NCBI GenBank assembly: GCA_038228485.1
Contig: JBBRPG010000154.1
Coordinates: 1-9,691, forward strand
Origin: DATARH01 sp038228485
GTDB lineage: Bacteria > Pseudomonadota > Alphaproteobacteria > ATCC43930 > CGMCC-115725
Length of the DNA: 9,691 bases
Direction of reading: 5' to 3'
Shown: positions 1 to 5,731 of the stretch, piece after piece
Layout: each line of letters begins with the position of its first letter
Numbering within the stretch: the stretch's first letter is position 1
The notes under the pieces: generated by a model
Told to the model about the DNA's origin: nothing
The model's database searches: none
The model's input: the letters and a program-made list of their open reading frames with translations, nothing else
Made by a program: the position numbers and the translations under genes

Positions 1-105
1 CTCGACGGCTTCTACAATCCCGTCCGGCGCCATTCGGCCCTCGACTTCACCAGCCCGGCACAGTTCGAAAAACGGCCGCAGAATGATCCAATGCCTCTCC
101 AATAA
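1..105 (+). CDS. IS3-family transposase (OrfB, DDE integrase core), C-terminal fragment
   Basis: The last 34 codons and the TAA stop of a transposase that begins outside the window. The visible peptide reads LDGFYNPVRRHSALDFTSPA, followed by a QFEKR stretch. This matches the conserved C-terminal end of the rve/DDE integrase domain of IS3-family OrfB proteins, whose family pattern is roughly FYNxxRxHSxLxxxSPxxFE. The catalytic DDE residues lie upstream of the edge and cannot be checked, so I cannot say whether the element is intact. The stop at 103-105 lies 15 bp inside the inferred element end at 120, as usual for IS3 elements. The family assignment is solid from the motif; the subgroup is not determined. 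Confidence 0.85.
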   Translation, partial: LDGFYNPVRRHSALDFTSPAQFEKRPQNDPMPLQ

Positions 106-120
106 AACGGGGCAAGTCCA
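1..120 (+). mobile_element. Right end of an IS3-family insertion sequence
   Basis: The IS end is inferred at 120. Directly after the transposase stop comes a short non-coding tail ending ACGGGGCAAGTCCA. On the other strand this begins TGGACTTGCCCCGT, fitting the TG...CA ends of IS3-family terminal inverted repeats. Independent support comes from the neighbouring DNA: 121-151 matches, inverted, the repeat at 5732-5762 at 30 of 31 positions, and the match stops exactly at 120/121. The left end, its inverted repeat and the expected 3-4 bp target duplication (which would start GGG at 121) lie outside the window. Confidence 0.7.
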
Positions 121-219
121 GGGCCCATCGCGCAGCGATGGGAGGGTGAGGTGGGTTTGCTCGGACGTTTCTGGAATCCCCCACCTCACCTAACCTCTCC
201 GCCCCCGGGGGCGGAGAGG
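121..219. repeat. Composite palindromic intergenic repeat, cut by the IS end
   Basis: Three nested inverted repeats fill the gap between the IS and the dioxygenase beta gene. CCCATCGC (124-131) pairs with GCGATGGG (135-142) around a 3-nt loop. GGTGAGGTGGG (145-155) pairs perfectly with 180-190 around 24 nt. A perfect 26-bp palindrome without a loop occupies 194-219 (arms CCTCTCCGCCCCC and its complement). The stretch 121-151 is an inverted copy (30/31) of 5732-5762. The palindrome lies 17 bp past the stop of the minus-strand beta gene, so its RNA could act as a 3' end structure, but no T-tract follows. Confidence 0.85.
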
Positions 220-236
220 GAGTGACTCGCCTCACT

Positions 237-779
237 TCAAAAGAAAAACGTCAGGTTCTTGGTCAGCAGCACGTTCTGGTCGAGGATGATCTTGCGCCGG
301 GTGATTATCCAGCCGTCCCCGGCCCGCCGCAGTGTGTCCTCACGCTTGCCGACGAGGAAATCGGTCTCGGTCTCGACCCGGTTGCGGTAGATGAGGAACC
401 GGCATTTCGCCGTGACCTCCTGCGCCGTGGCGGCGTCGGGGGTCGCCTCCAAGAGCTGTACGTTCGACACCAGGTGGGCGATGCGCGATTGCGGCTCCTC
501 GGCCCAATGGATGCCGGTCTGGATCTGCCGCACCCGGCGGGTGAGGGTTTCCTTGCCCTCGTCGAACCAGGCGATGTCCTCGCCCTCGCGGGTGAATTCG
601 CAGCCGGTCGTGTCGCCGTATTTGACGTTGCGCCGCATCGGCATCCAGTAGCGGATGTCGTCGGCCAGGAGCGCCAGCCAGTCGTCGTAATGCCGCTCGT
701 CGAGCAATTCGGCCTCGGCGTAGAGGAATTCGGCGACCTCCTGGGTCAGCAGCAGCCGGGCGAGGCGGGGGTCGCTCAT
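237..779 (-). CDS. Aromatic-ring-hydroxylating dioxygenase, beta subunit
   Basis: 180 aa, the usual size of the small subunit of Rieske non-haem iron ring-hydroxylating dioxygenases (cystatin/NTF2-like fold). The beta subunit is structural in alpha3beta3 enzymes that add O2 to an aromatic ring, with the iron and Rieske cluster in the alpha subunit. Family hallmarks are the N-terminal helix with FLYAEAELLDERHYDDWLAL (residues 18-37), then DDIRYWMPMR (40-49), and the C-terminal GWIITRRKIILDQ (156-168) ending in KNLTFFF at the extreme C-terminus. The ATG at 777-779 is preceded by GGAG (787-790) at 7 nt and overlaps the TGA of the upstream dehydrogenase (ATGA), so the two are translationally coupled. 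No alpha subunit, ferredoxin or reductase gene is present in the window. Substrate unknown. Confidence 0.92.
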   Translation of the reverse strand: MSDPRLARLLLTQEVAEFLYAEAELLDERHYDDWLALLADDIRYWMPMRRNVKYGDTTGCEFTREGEDIAWFDEGKETLTRRVRQIQTGIHWAEEPQSRIAHLVSNVQLLEATPDAATAQEVTAKCRFLIYRNRVETETDFLVGKREDTLRRAGDGWIITRRKIILDQNVLLTKNLTFFF

Positions 780-1660
780 TTTTCGCCTCCGCTGCGCAGC
801 TCGACCCCGGCCATCGCTTCGAGCGCGCGGGCGACGACCGGGAATCCCTCCTGGCCCCAGCCCTGCGCCTGGGCGCGGGCGTAGAGATCGGAAGCGAGCG
901 CGCCGAGCGCCGCCGGGGCGCCGACGTCGCGCGCGAGCTGACAGGCGAGCGCGACATCCTTGGCGACGATGTCGAGCGTGCCGCCGGCGGCGAAATTGCC
1001 GGGAAACACGCCGCGCGGGATGTTGTCGAAGGTGCGGCTCTGCCCGGCGCTGACCGGCACGATCCGCGCCAAGGTGTCGAGGTCGATCCCGGCCTTGGCG
1101 GCGATCAGCATGCTCTCGATCGCGGCGATGAAATTGGTGTAGCCGAGGTATTGCGTCACCAGCTTGGCGGCGGCGCCGGCCCCGCTCGGCCCGACGTAAA
1201 AGACGTTGGCCGCGATCGCCTCGAACAGCGATTTGCAATGCTCGAAATCGGCCTCGCGGCCGCCGACCATCACGGTCATGCTGGGCGGCCGGCCGCTGAC
1301 CGGCGCGTCGAGAAATGCCACGTCGCGCTTGCGGGCGGCCTCGGCCACCAGCCGAACCGTCGCCGGCGCATTGGTGGTCAGGTCGATATAGGTGCCGCCG
1401 CGGCGCAGGCCGGCGAAGACGCCCTGCGTGGGATCGAGCGCAACCGCCTCGACCTCGCGCGGTCCGGGCAGCGAGGTGAACACCGCCTCGGCGGCGTAGG
1501 CGGCCTCGGCGGGGCTGTCGGCGACCGCAGCCCCCGCGCCGATCAGCGCACCCATCGCCTCCGGCCGAGCGTCATGCACGGTGACCCGGTGCCCGGCCGC
1601 GATCAGACACGCCGCGATCGGCGCCCCCATCGTCCCGGTGCCGACAAAGCCAATCCGCAT
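776..1660 (-). CDS. NAD(P)-dependent oxidoreductase, 3-hydroxyisobutyrate dehydrogenase (beta-hydroxyacid dehydrogenase) family
   Basis: 294 aa, typical length for the family that oxidises beta-hydroxyacids (or reduces the semialdehyde) with NAD(P). The Rossmann motif GFVGTGTMG is at residues 4-12. D30 at the end of the second strand would favour NAD over NADP (inference). The substrate-binding block DAPVSG is at 118-123, and the catalytic lysine is K166 in GAGAAAKLVTQ, with a second conserved lysine at K234 (AKDVALA). Two oddities stand out. The glycine-rich loop after DAPVSG is shortened to RPPSM before MVGG, where most members have several more residues. The residue four after the catalytic lysine is Q170, not the usual Asn. 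GGAG (1668-1671) lies 7 nt before the ATG. It is the first gene of the unit with the dioxygenase beta subunit, so a role in the same degradation route is plausible. Substrate unknown. Confidence 0.9.
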   Translation of the reverse strand: MRIGFVGTGTMGAPIAACLIAAGHRVTVHDARPEAMGALIGAGAAVADSPAEAAYAAEAVFTSLPGPREVEAVALDPTQGVFAGLRRGGTYIDLTTNAPATVRLVAEAARKRDVAFLDAPVSGRPPSMTVMVGGREADFEHCKSLFEAIAANVFYVGPSGAGAAAKLVTQYLGYTNFIAAIESMLIAAKAGIDLDTLARIVPVSAGQSRTFDNIPRGVFPGNFAAGGTLDIVAKDVALACQLARDVGAPAALGALASDLYARAQAQGWGQEGFPVVARALEAMAGVELRSGGEK

Positions 1661-2179
1661 CGCAAGGCTCCGCCTGTTCTGGCGATATCATCGGCGGCTT
1701 GCAGGCGTCGAGCAAGCTCAAGGAAGCGGATCGAGTAACAGGAGGCCCACCTTCTGTTGTGTCTATTATCCGCAGCCTTTTTATCAGGAGGTCGGTGCGC
1801 ATGCCGCATGCCTATTATCCCTGTTTATCTGCCGCGAACTAACAGGCAACAACAGGGTTCGCACCACGTAACCAAATGCTCTTCTTTCCCGTGATGCGAC
1901 CGTTCTAACGATAGGAACATAATGAGAACTTTGAGTCAGGAGAACTTGTCGGCGATCACCCATGACGCACGCCCTTCGATGGCTTACATCGCCCTATCGT
2001 GGCCGGCGGCCCCGCTAAACATGGATAGTTCGGCTAAGGCGGCTTTTATTGACAATTCGTGCCCACGATCAAGTCAATGCTGGCGTACGAAATTCATTCT
2101 GCGCCCGGCCGCCCGCTGGCCGAGACCGGGAAAGCGGCTGGCGACGAAGTACGGAGGAGGTAGCCTTCCAGAATGGAGC
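1661..2179. other. Non-coding or degraded region of lower GC
   Basis: About 520 bp between the dehydrogenase start and the stop of the Mrr-like gene. A counted line (1861-1920) is 48% GC, against about 68% in the dehydrogenase gene. I read both strands and recognise no protein family. Short frames exist, such as a plus-strand frame at 1922-2200 of 92 codons, but its product resembles nothing I know and it runs into the 3' end of the Mrr gene, so I do not call it. CTATTATCC occurs twice (1763-1771, 1812-1820). The left part must carry the promoter of the minus-strand dehydrogenase unit, but no convincing -35/-10 pair is visible. Confidence 0.5.
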
Positions 2180-2761
2180 TTATTTGGCTCGGCGATTTGA
2201 TTGTGCTTTCATTCCGCTCAGCTCGCTAAGCCTCGCAAGGAGTTTCTCTCCGTTTATCAGCTCCAGTCTTGTAGGCATAAATGGCGCGATCAGCGGATCA
2301 GCCGTAATTCGCGGCGCAAAATCAGAGGTTGTTGTAAGAAATCCTTTTGATGCGCCGTCGCCCTGTAACACGCCCATTAATGCGCGTACGTCATTGGCAT
2401 CAACGAGATGAGGCGGTTTATAGGCTTTGACCTGATTAACTCGAATAGTGCCAAGACCTTTTTTGATCGCAATGACATCCCGACCGTAATCACCGCTGCG
2501 AGGAGTAAGAGTCACTTCATCAAACCCAGCGGCCTTGTATGCACCAGCGATCAACTCCTCCCACTTATCTGGGGGAATTTCAAAGGCGGCGTTCGGGTTG
2601 TTTTCGATGAGCTCAATGATTCGAAACCACGGAACAGAGACTGCTTCGATGAGTCTGCCCTCATTTGTAAGTAAGCCGGGGACAATCACCGTCTGTAAAA
2701 CGAGGTCAACAATCCTCCCGCTCGGTGCTCCGCCACCCGAAAACAGTAAAAGCAACGACAT
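2180..2761 (-). CDS. Restriction endonuclease, Mrr-like (type IV, PD-(D/E)xK fold)
   Basis: 193 aa. The Mrr catalytic domain covers about residues 64-178. WEELIAGAYKAAGFDEV (67-83) holds the conserved Glu of the first helix. SGDYGRDVIAIKKG (89-102) carries the acidic residues of the active site (D91/D95). VNQVKAYK (108-115) gives the QxK variant (Q110, K112) of the PD-(D/E)xK motif typical of Mrr. GFLTTTSDFAP (140-150) is the family's GxxxTTSxF block, and LINGEKLL (169-176) closes the domain. The family cleaves DNA, often modified (methylated) DNA. The N-terminus (SLLLLFSGGGAPSG) is hydrophobic and not part of the domain. GGAG (2768-2771) sits 6 nt before the ATG. No methyltransferase, specificity or McrBC partner is nearby. 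Composition (about 48-52% GC on two counted lines) differs sharply from the neighbours, suggesting acquisition by transfer. Target specificity unknown. Confidence 0.85.
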   Translation of the reverse strand: MSLLLLFSGGGAPSGRIVDLVLQTVIVPGLLTNEGRLIEAVSVPWFRIIELIENNPNAAFEIPPDKWEELIAGAYKAAGFDEVTLTPRSGDYGRDVIAIKKGLGTIRVNQVKAYKPPHLVDANDVRALMGVLQGDGASKGFLTTTSDFAPRITADPLIAPFMPTRLELINGEKLLARLSELSGMKAQSNRRAK

Positions 2762-2853
2762 TTAGGTCTCCCTGGCGATGCCACCCGTGGGGCGAAGGTT
2801 GCGGCGCTTAACCGTTGCCGGAGGGGTGGGAAAAGCTCAACCGCTCCTTTCAA

Positions 2854-3786
2854 TTACCGCCCCAACACCGCCATCAGCTCGCGCCATTCGCGGGGGGAGA
2901 GGCCGCTGGCTTTTTGCTCGACCGGTTCGCCGGCGAGGAGGCGCTGGATCACCTTGAGGCCGGTGGCGGAGATCAGCGCGGCGTTCATGCGGTATTCGAG
3001 GAAAGCGGCGTGGGCGAGGGGGACCCAGCGCTCCAATGTGCCGATCATCGCGTCGGCGTAGGCTCGGATCTCATATTGCGCATGAGGGTCGGCGCGTAAC
3101 GTCAGGAAATGCATGAGGTTGTGCAGGTCGGTCTTCCAGTACCATTGCGTGTAGAAATTGAGCGACAAATTCATCCGCGCCAACTCGCGGGCGAGGCCGG
3201 GCCAGGTCGGGTCGGCCGGGTTGCCGGCGGCGTCTTCGTTGAGCATTCCGGCGTAGCCGGCATAGGCGCGCTCGGAATCCTCGCGCAGCAGGTCGAGGAC
3301 GCGCCTGGCGGCCTCGCCTTCGAGGACATCGCCGCGGCCCTGGCGGTTGGTGCTGGCCTGGGCGGCGAGGTGCTCGGGCGCGGGGATGTAGAACTCGTTG
3401 TCCAAGATGGAATAGCGGGCGGAGTATTCGTTGACGTTGGCGGTGCGGTGGCGGATCCACTGGCGCGCGACAAAGATCGGCAGCTTGACGTGGTACTTGA
3501 TCTCGCACATCTCGAACGGGGTGGTGTGGCGGTGCCGCATCAAATACTGGATGAGGCCGCGGTCCTCGCTGACCCGCCTGGTGCCGCGGCCGTAGGAGAC
3601 GCGCGCCGCCTGCACGATCGCGCCGTCGTCGCCCATGTAGTCGATGACCCGGACAAAGCCGTGATCGAGCACCGGCAGCGCCTCGTAGAGGATGTCCTCC
3701 AATGCCGGCACGGTGGCGCGGCGGGTCGGGCGGGTCTCGGCCCGCTCGGCTGCGATCTCCTGGCGCTGCTCGTCGGTGAGCGGCAT
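2854..3786 (-). CDS. thyX: FAD-dependent thymidylate synthase ThyX
   Basis: 310 aa. ThyX converts dUMP to dTMP using methylene-tetrahydrofolate, with NADPH reducing FAD, and is essential for DNA synthesis where classical ThyA is absent. The signature RHRx7SxR is complete: RHR at 112-114, S122 and R124 in RHRTANVNEYSARY. LMRHRHTTPFEMCEIKYHVKL (82-102) is the nucleotide/FAD-binding block, and QYEIRAYADAMI lies in the C-terminal half, as expected in this family. The N-terminal extension of about 40 residues before the core looks normal for alphaproteobacterial ThyX (from memory). AGGAG (3792-3796) is 5 nt from the ATG. The gene is divergent from the methyltransferase, and the Mrr-like gene starts 92 bp downstream, possibly reading through from thyX. 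Cytoplasmic homotetramer by family knowledge. Confidence 0.97.
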   Translation of the reverse strand: MPLTDEQRQEIAAERAETRPTRRATVPALEDILYEALPVLDHGFVRVIDYMGDDGAIVQAARVSYGRGTRRVSEDRGLIQYLMRHRHTTPFEMCEIKYHVKLPIFVARQWIRHRTANVNEYSARYSILDNEFYIPAPEHLAAQASTNRQGRGDVLEGEAARRVLDLLREDSERAYAGYAGMLNEDAAGNPADPTWPGLARELARMNLSLNFYTQWYWKTDLHNLMHFLTLRADPHAQYEIRAYADAMIGTLERWVPLAHAAFLEYRMNAALISATGLKVIQRLLAGEPVEQKASGLSPREWRELMAVLGR

Positions 3787-3806
3787 GTGGTCTCCTAAAC
3801 GCCGTT

Positions 3807-3911
3807 GCGTCCTTCGAGACGCCCGCTTCGCGGCTTCTCAGGATGAGGACGGTTCGCCATCAAGAAATATCCTCATCTCGAGGAGGCGCGAAGCGCCGTC
3901 TCGAAGGACGC
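3807..3911. repeat. Long imperfect inverted repeat, family GCGTCCTTCGAGACG, copy 1
   Basis: Outer arms are a perfect 15-bp inverted pair: GCGTCCTTCGAGACG at 3807-3821 and its complement at 3897-3911. Inside, the arms continue with imperfect pairing (CGCTTCGCG..., CTCAGGATGAGGA against TCCTCATCTCGAGG) around a centre containing GCCATCAAGAAAT. The whole 105-bp unit is related to 9003-9113, including the centre. It fills the gap between divergent thyX and the methyltransferase, so it cannot be a terminator of either gene. Confidence 0.9.
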
Positions 3912-3952
3912 TTGTAGTTTGTGCAACGTCAAGCATCGGGCATGATGCGGCG

Positions 3953-4600
3953 ATGGACGACGCGCCAGCTGATGATGGACTCGGGCTGCCGGAAGGCGCC
4001 TTTACCAAGATCGACCCGGAGGACGACGAAACCTTCTACCAGCCGGCGCGGCTCGTCACGCATATCGACGACAATGCGATCCGCTCGCTGACCGATTTCT
4101 ACCGCACGATCCTGCCGGCGGGCGGCGTTCTGCTCGATCTGATGTCGAGCTGGGTCAGCCACTTGCCGAAAGACGTCGAGTACGGCGACATCATCGGCCA
4201 CGGCATGAACGCCGAGGAGCTCGCCGCCAACCCGCGCCTCGGCCGCTGGTTCGTGCAGAACCTCAATCGCGAACCCGTCCTGCCGCTGGACGATTCCAGC
4301 GTCGATGCGGCGATGATCTGCTTCTCGATCCAGTATTTGCAGCGGCCCGTCGAGGTGCTTCGCGAGGTGGCGCGGGTGCTGCGGCCCGGCGGGCCGGTGG
4401 TCATCAGCTTCTCCAACCGCTGCTTCCCGACCAAGGCGGTGGCGGTGTGGCACCGGCTCGACGATGCCGGCCACGCGCGGCTGGTCGAGCTCTATCTGCG
4501 CCACGCCGGGTTCGAGGGGATCGAGACCAAGCGCCTCGCCCCCTACATCGAAGACGAGCAGGACCCGATGTACGCGGTGGCGGGCCGGGCGCCGGGTTAA
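3953..4600 (+). CDS. Class I SAM-dependent methyltransferase with atypical motif I (LDLMSSWVSHLP)
   Basis: 215 aa. Methyltransf_11-like order is visible: YQPARLVTHIDDNAIRSLTD (29-48), motif I as LLDLMSSWVSHLP (60-72), motif II region GHGMNAEEL (82-90), then VLPLDDSSVDAAMICFSIQYL (109-129) and VEVLREVARVLRPGG (133-147), followed by VISFSNRCFPTKAV (150-163). The usual glycine-rich ExGxGxG loop is replaced by SSWVS. I recall the same replacement in a conserved but poorly characterised family shared by proteobacteria, cyanobacteria and plants, so this is a family trait rather than damage. Substrate unknown. The start is chosen at ATG 3953 because the open frame upstream runs back through the inverted repeat into thyX. 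No good Shine-Dalgarno is seen (only GGGC), so the start is less certain than the frame. It is followed by a repeat-filled gap before the LLM gene. Confidence 0.85.
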   Translation: MDDAPADDGLGLPEGAFTKIDPEDDETFYQPARLVTHIDDNAIRSLTDFYRTILPAGGVLLDLMSSWVSHLPKDVEYGDIIGHGMNAEELAANPRLGRWFVQNLNREPVLPLDDSSVDAAMICFSIQYLQRPVEVLREVARVLRPGGPVVISFSNRCFPTKAVAVWHRLDDAGHARLVELYLRHAGFEGIETKRLAPYIEDEQDPMYAVAGRAPG

Positions 4601-4606
4601 CTCTGA

Positions 4607-4756
4607 CTGTCATTCTGGGGCCCTCGCGCAGCGAGGGAACCCAGAACCCATGAACGCGGACTTTGAAAGAGGGGCTCGGCTGCTGACGCCTTATCCGGCT
4701 CTCGCCTGTGCTCATAGGTTCCGGGTTCGCGTCTGCGACGCGCCCCGGAATGACAG
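4607..4756. repeat. Inverted repeat of the GTCATTCYGGGG type
   Basis: CTGTCATTCTGGGGC (4607-4621) pairs with GCCCCGGAATGACAG (4742-4756) with one mismatch in 15. An inner pair, GAACCCAGAACCCATGA (from 4637) with TCATAGGTTCCGGGTTC (ending 4728), has two mismatches in 17. Each arm also carries its own small perfect hairpin: CCCTCGC-GCA-GCGAGGG (4621-4637) and CGCGTC-TGC-GACGCG (4728-4742). The unit fills nearly all of the gap between the methyltransferase stop and the LLM gene. I see no second copy of this type in the window. Confidence 0.85.
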
Positions 4757-4795
4757 TGGGAGGGCGCGTGGTGTACGCTCGCGAATACGAACACC

Positions 4796-4800
4796 GGAGG
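4796..4800 (+). promoter_or_regulatory. Ribosome binding site that fixes the LLM oxidoreductase start
   Basis: GGAGG with a 6-nt spacer (ATCAGG) before the ATG at 4807. The frame is open back to an ATG at 4708, but that one lies inside the inverted repeat and has no Shine-Dalgarno. The protein similarity (QLGTLLPLG, the first beta strand of the TIM barrel) begins exactly at 4807. Confidence 0.85.
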
Positions 4801-4806
4801 ATCAGG

Positions 4807-5700
4807 ATGCAACTGGGCACGCTCTTGCCGCTAGGCGATATCGGCGGGGCTCCCGCCGTGGTGACGGAATATGCCGAGGCGGCGCAATCGCTCGGCTACG
4901 ATTTCGTCGAGGCGGCGGACCATGTGCTCGGGGTCAATGCGGCGAGCCGGCCGGGCTGGGACCGCAACGACAACGAGGATTTGTTCCACGACCCGTTCGT
5001 GCTGTTCGGTTACGTCGCCGGGGTTACGCCGAAGCTGGGGTTTTCGACCGGCGTGCTGATCCTGGCGCAGCGCCAGACCGCGCTGGTGGCGAAGCAAGCC
5101 GCCTGTCTCGACCAACTGTGCGGCGGCCGTTTCCGGCTCGGGGTCGGGGTCGGCTGGAACGAGGTCGAGTATGTCGCCCTCAACGAGAATTTCCACAACC
5201 GCGGGCGCCGCTCGGAAGAGCAGGTGCAGGTCATGCAAAAGCTGTGGGCCGAGCCGCACGTCAAGTTCGAGGGCCGCTGGCACCACATCGACGATGCCGG
5301 GATCAACCCGCGCCCGGAATCGGGCAAGGTGCCGGTGTGGTATGGCGGGCACGTCGATCAGACCTTGCAGCGCGTCGCCAAATGGGGCGACGGCTGGATG
5401 CCCAACGCCTACCCGCCCGACCAGAGCGCGCTCGACGTGTTCGCGAAGCTGCGCCAGCTGACCGAGGAAGCGGGCCGCAACCCCAAGGACATCGGCATCG
5501 AGGTATGGACCTCGATGGGCTCGGGCAGCGAAGCCGACTGGAACAAGGAAGCCAAATTCTGGAAGCAGGCCGGCGTGTCGCATATCTGCCTGACGACGAC
5601 GTTCCACCGCCGTCACCACCATCGCCTCGTCGGCACCTCGCTCAAGGATCATATCGCCGCGCTAAAGCGCTTCCACACCGCCGTCGCGGATGCGCTTTAA
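4807..5700 (+). CDS. LLM-class flavin-dependent oxidoreductase (luciferase-like, probable F420-dependent type)
   Basis: 297 aa, TIM-barrel luciferase-like monooxygenase superfamily. Visible blocks are the N-terminal strand MQLGTLLPLG, YAEAAQSLGYDFVEAADHVLG (22-42), DPFVLFGYVAGVTPKLGFST (62-81), then QRQTALVAKQAACLDQLCGGR (88-108) with GVGVGWNEVEY (112-122), the hallmark of this superfamily. KLWAEPHVKFEGRWHHIDDAG (145-165) and PVWYGG (176-181) are typical of members annotated as F420-dependent. Whether the cofactor is F420 or FMN cannot be told from sequence, and no F420 biosynthesis gene is in the window. The C-terminus has a histidine-rich stretch FHRRHHHR (266-273). The family oxidises or reduces varied small molecules, and the substrate here is unknown. 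Its 3' tail is partly duplicated just after the stop (5707-5724). Cytoplasmic. Confidence 0.9.
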   Translation: MQLGTLLPLGDIGGAPAVVTEYAEAAQSLGYDFVEAADHVLGVNAASRPGWDRNDNEDLFHDPFVLFGYVAGVTPKLGFSTGVLILAQRQTALVAKQAACLDQLCGGRFRLGVGVGWNEVEYVALNENFHNRGRRSEEQVQVMQKLWAEPHVKFEGRWHHIDDAGINPRPESGKVPVWYGGHVDQTLQRVAKWGDGWMPNAYPPDQSALDVFAKLRQLTEEAGRNPKDIGIEVWTSMGSGSEADWNKEAKFWKQAGVSHICLTTTFHRRHHHRLVGTSLKDHIAALKRFHTAVADAL

Positions 5701-5724
5701 CGGGCGGTCACAGATGCGCTTTAA
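5683..5724 (+). repeat. Tandem duplication of the LLM gene tail
   Basis: The last 18 bases of the gene, ending GATGCGCTTTAA (5683-5700), recur at 5707-5724 with 16 of 18 matches, including the TAA stop, at a 24-bp period. The second copy is outside the coding sequence. Confidence 0.8.
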
Positions 5725-5731
5725 GAATGAT

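Noticed and set aside
121..219. CRISPR-like array from the clustered short repeats
   Set aside because: The repeats are inverted arms of hairpins, without regular spacing, spacers or cas genes.
1794..1865. tRNA-like appearance: GGTGCG ... GGGTTCGCACC with a 72-nt span
   Set aside because: The ends pair over 6 bp, but no anticodon stem or T stem can be folded around the TTCG.
1922..2200. Plus-strand frame of 92 codons in the gene-poor region
   Set aside because: No recognisable family, no convincing ribosome binding site, and it overlaps the end of the Mrr-like gene on the other strand.
3109..3798. Plus-strand open frame of 229 codons opposite thyX
   Set aside because: Antisense shadow of a clear ThyX.
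3692..3952. Longer start of the methyltransferase upstream of 3953
   Set aside because: The extension would run through the inverted repeat and into thyX, and its translation has no family similarity.
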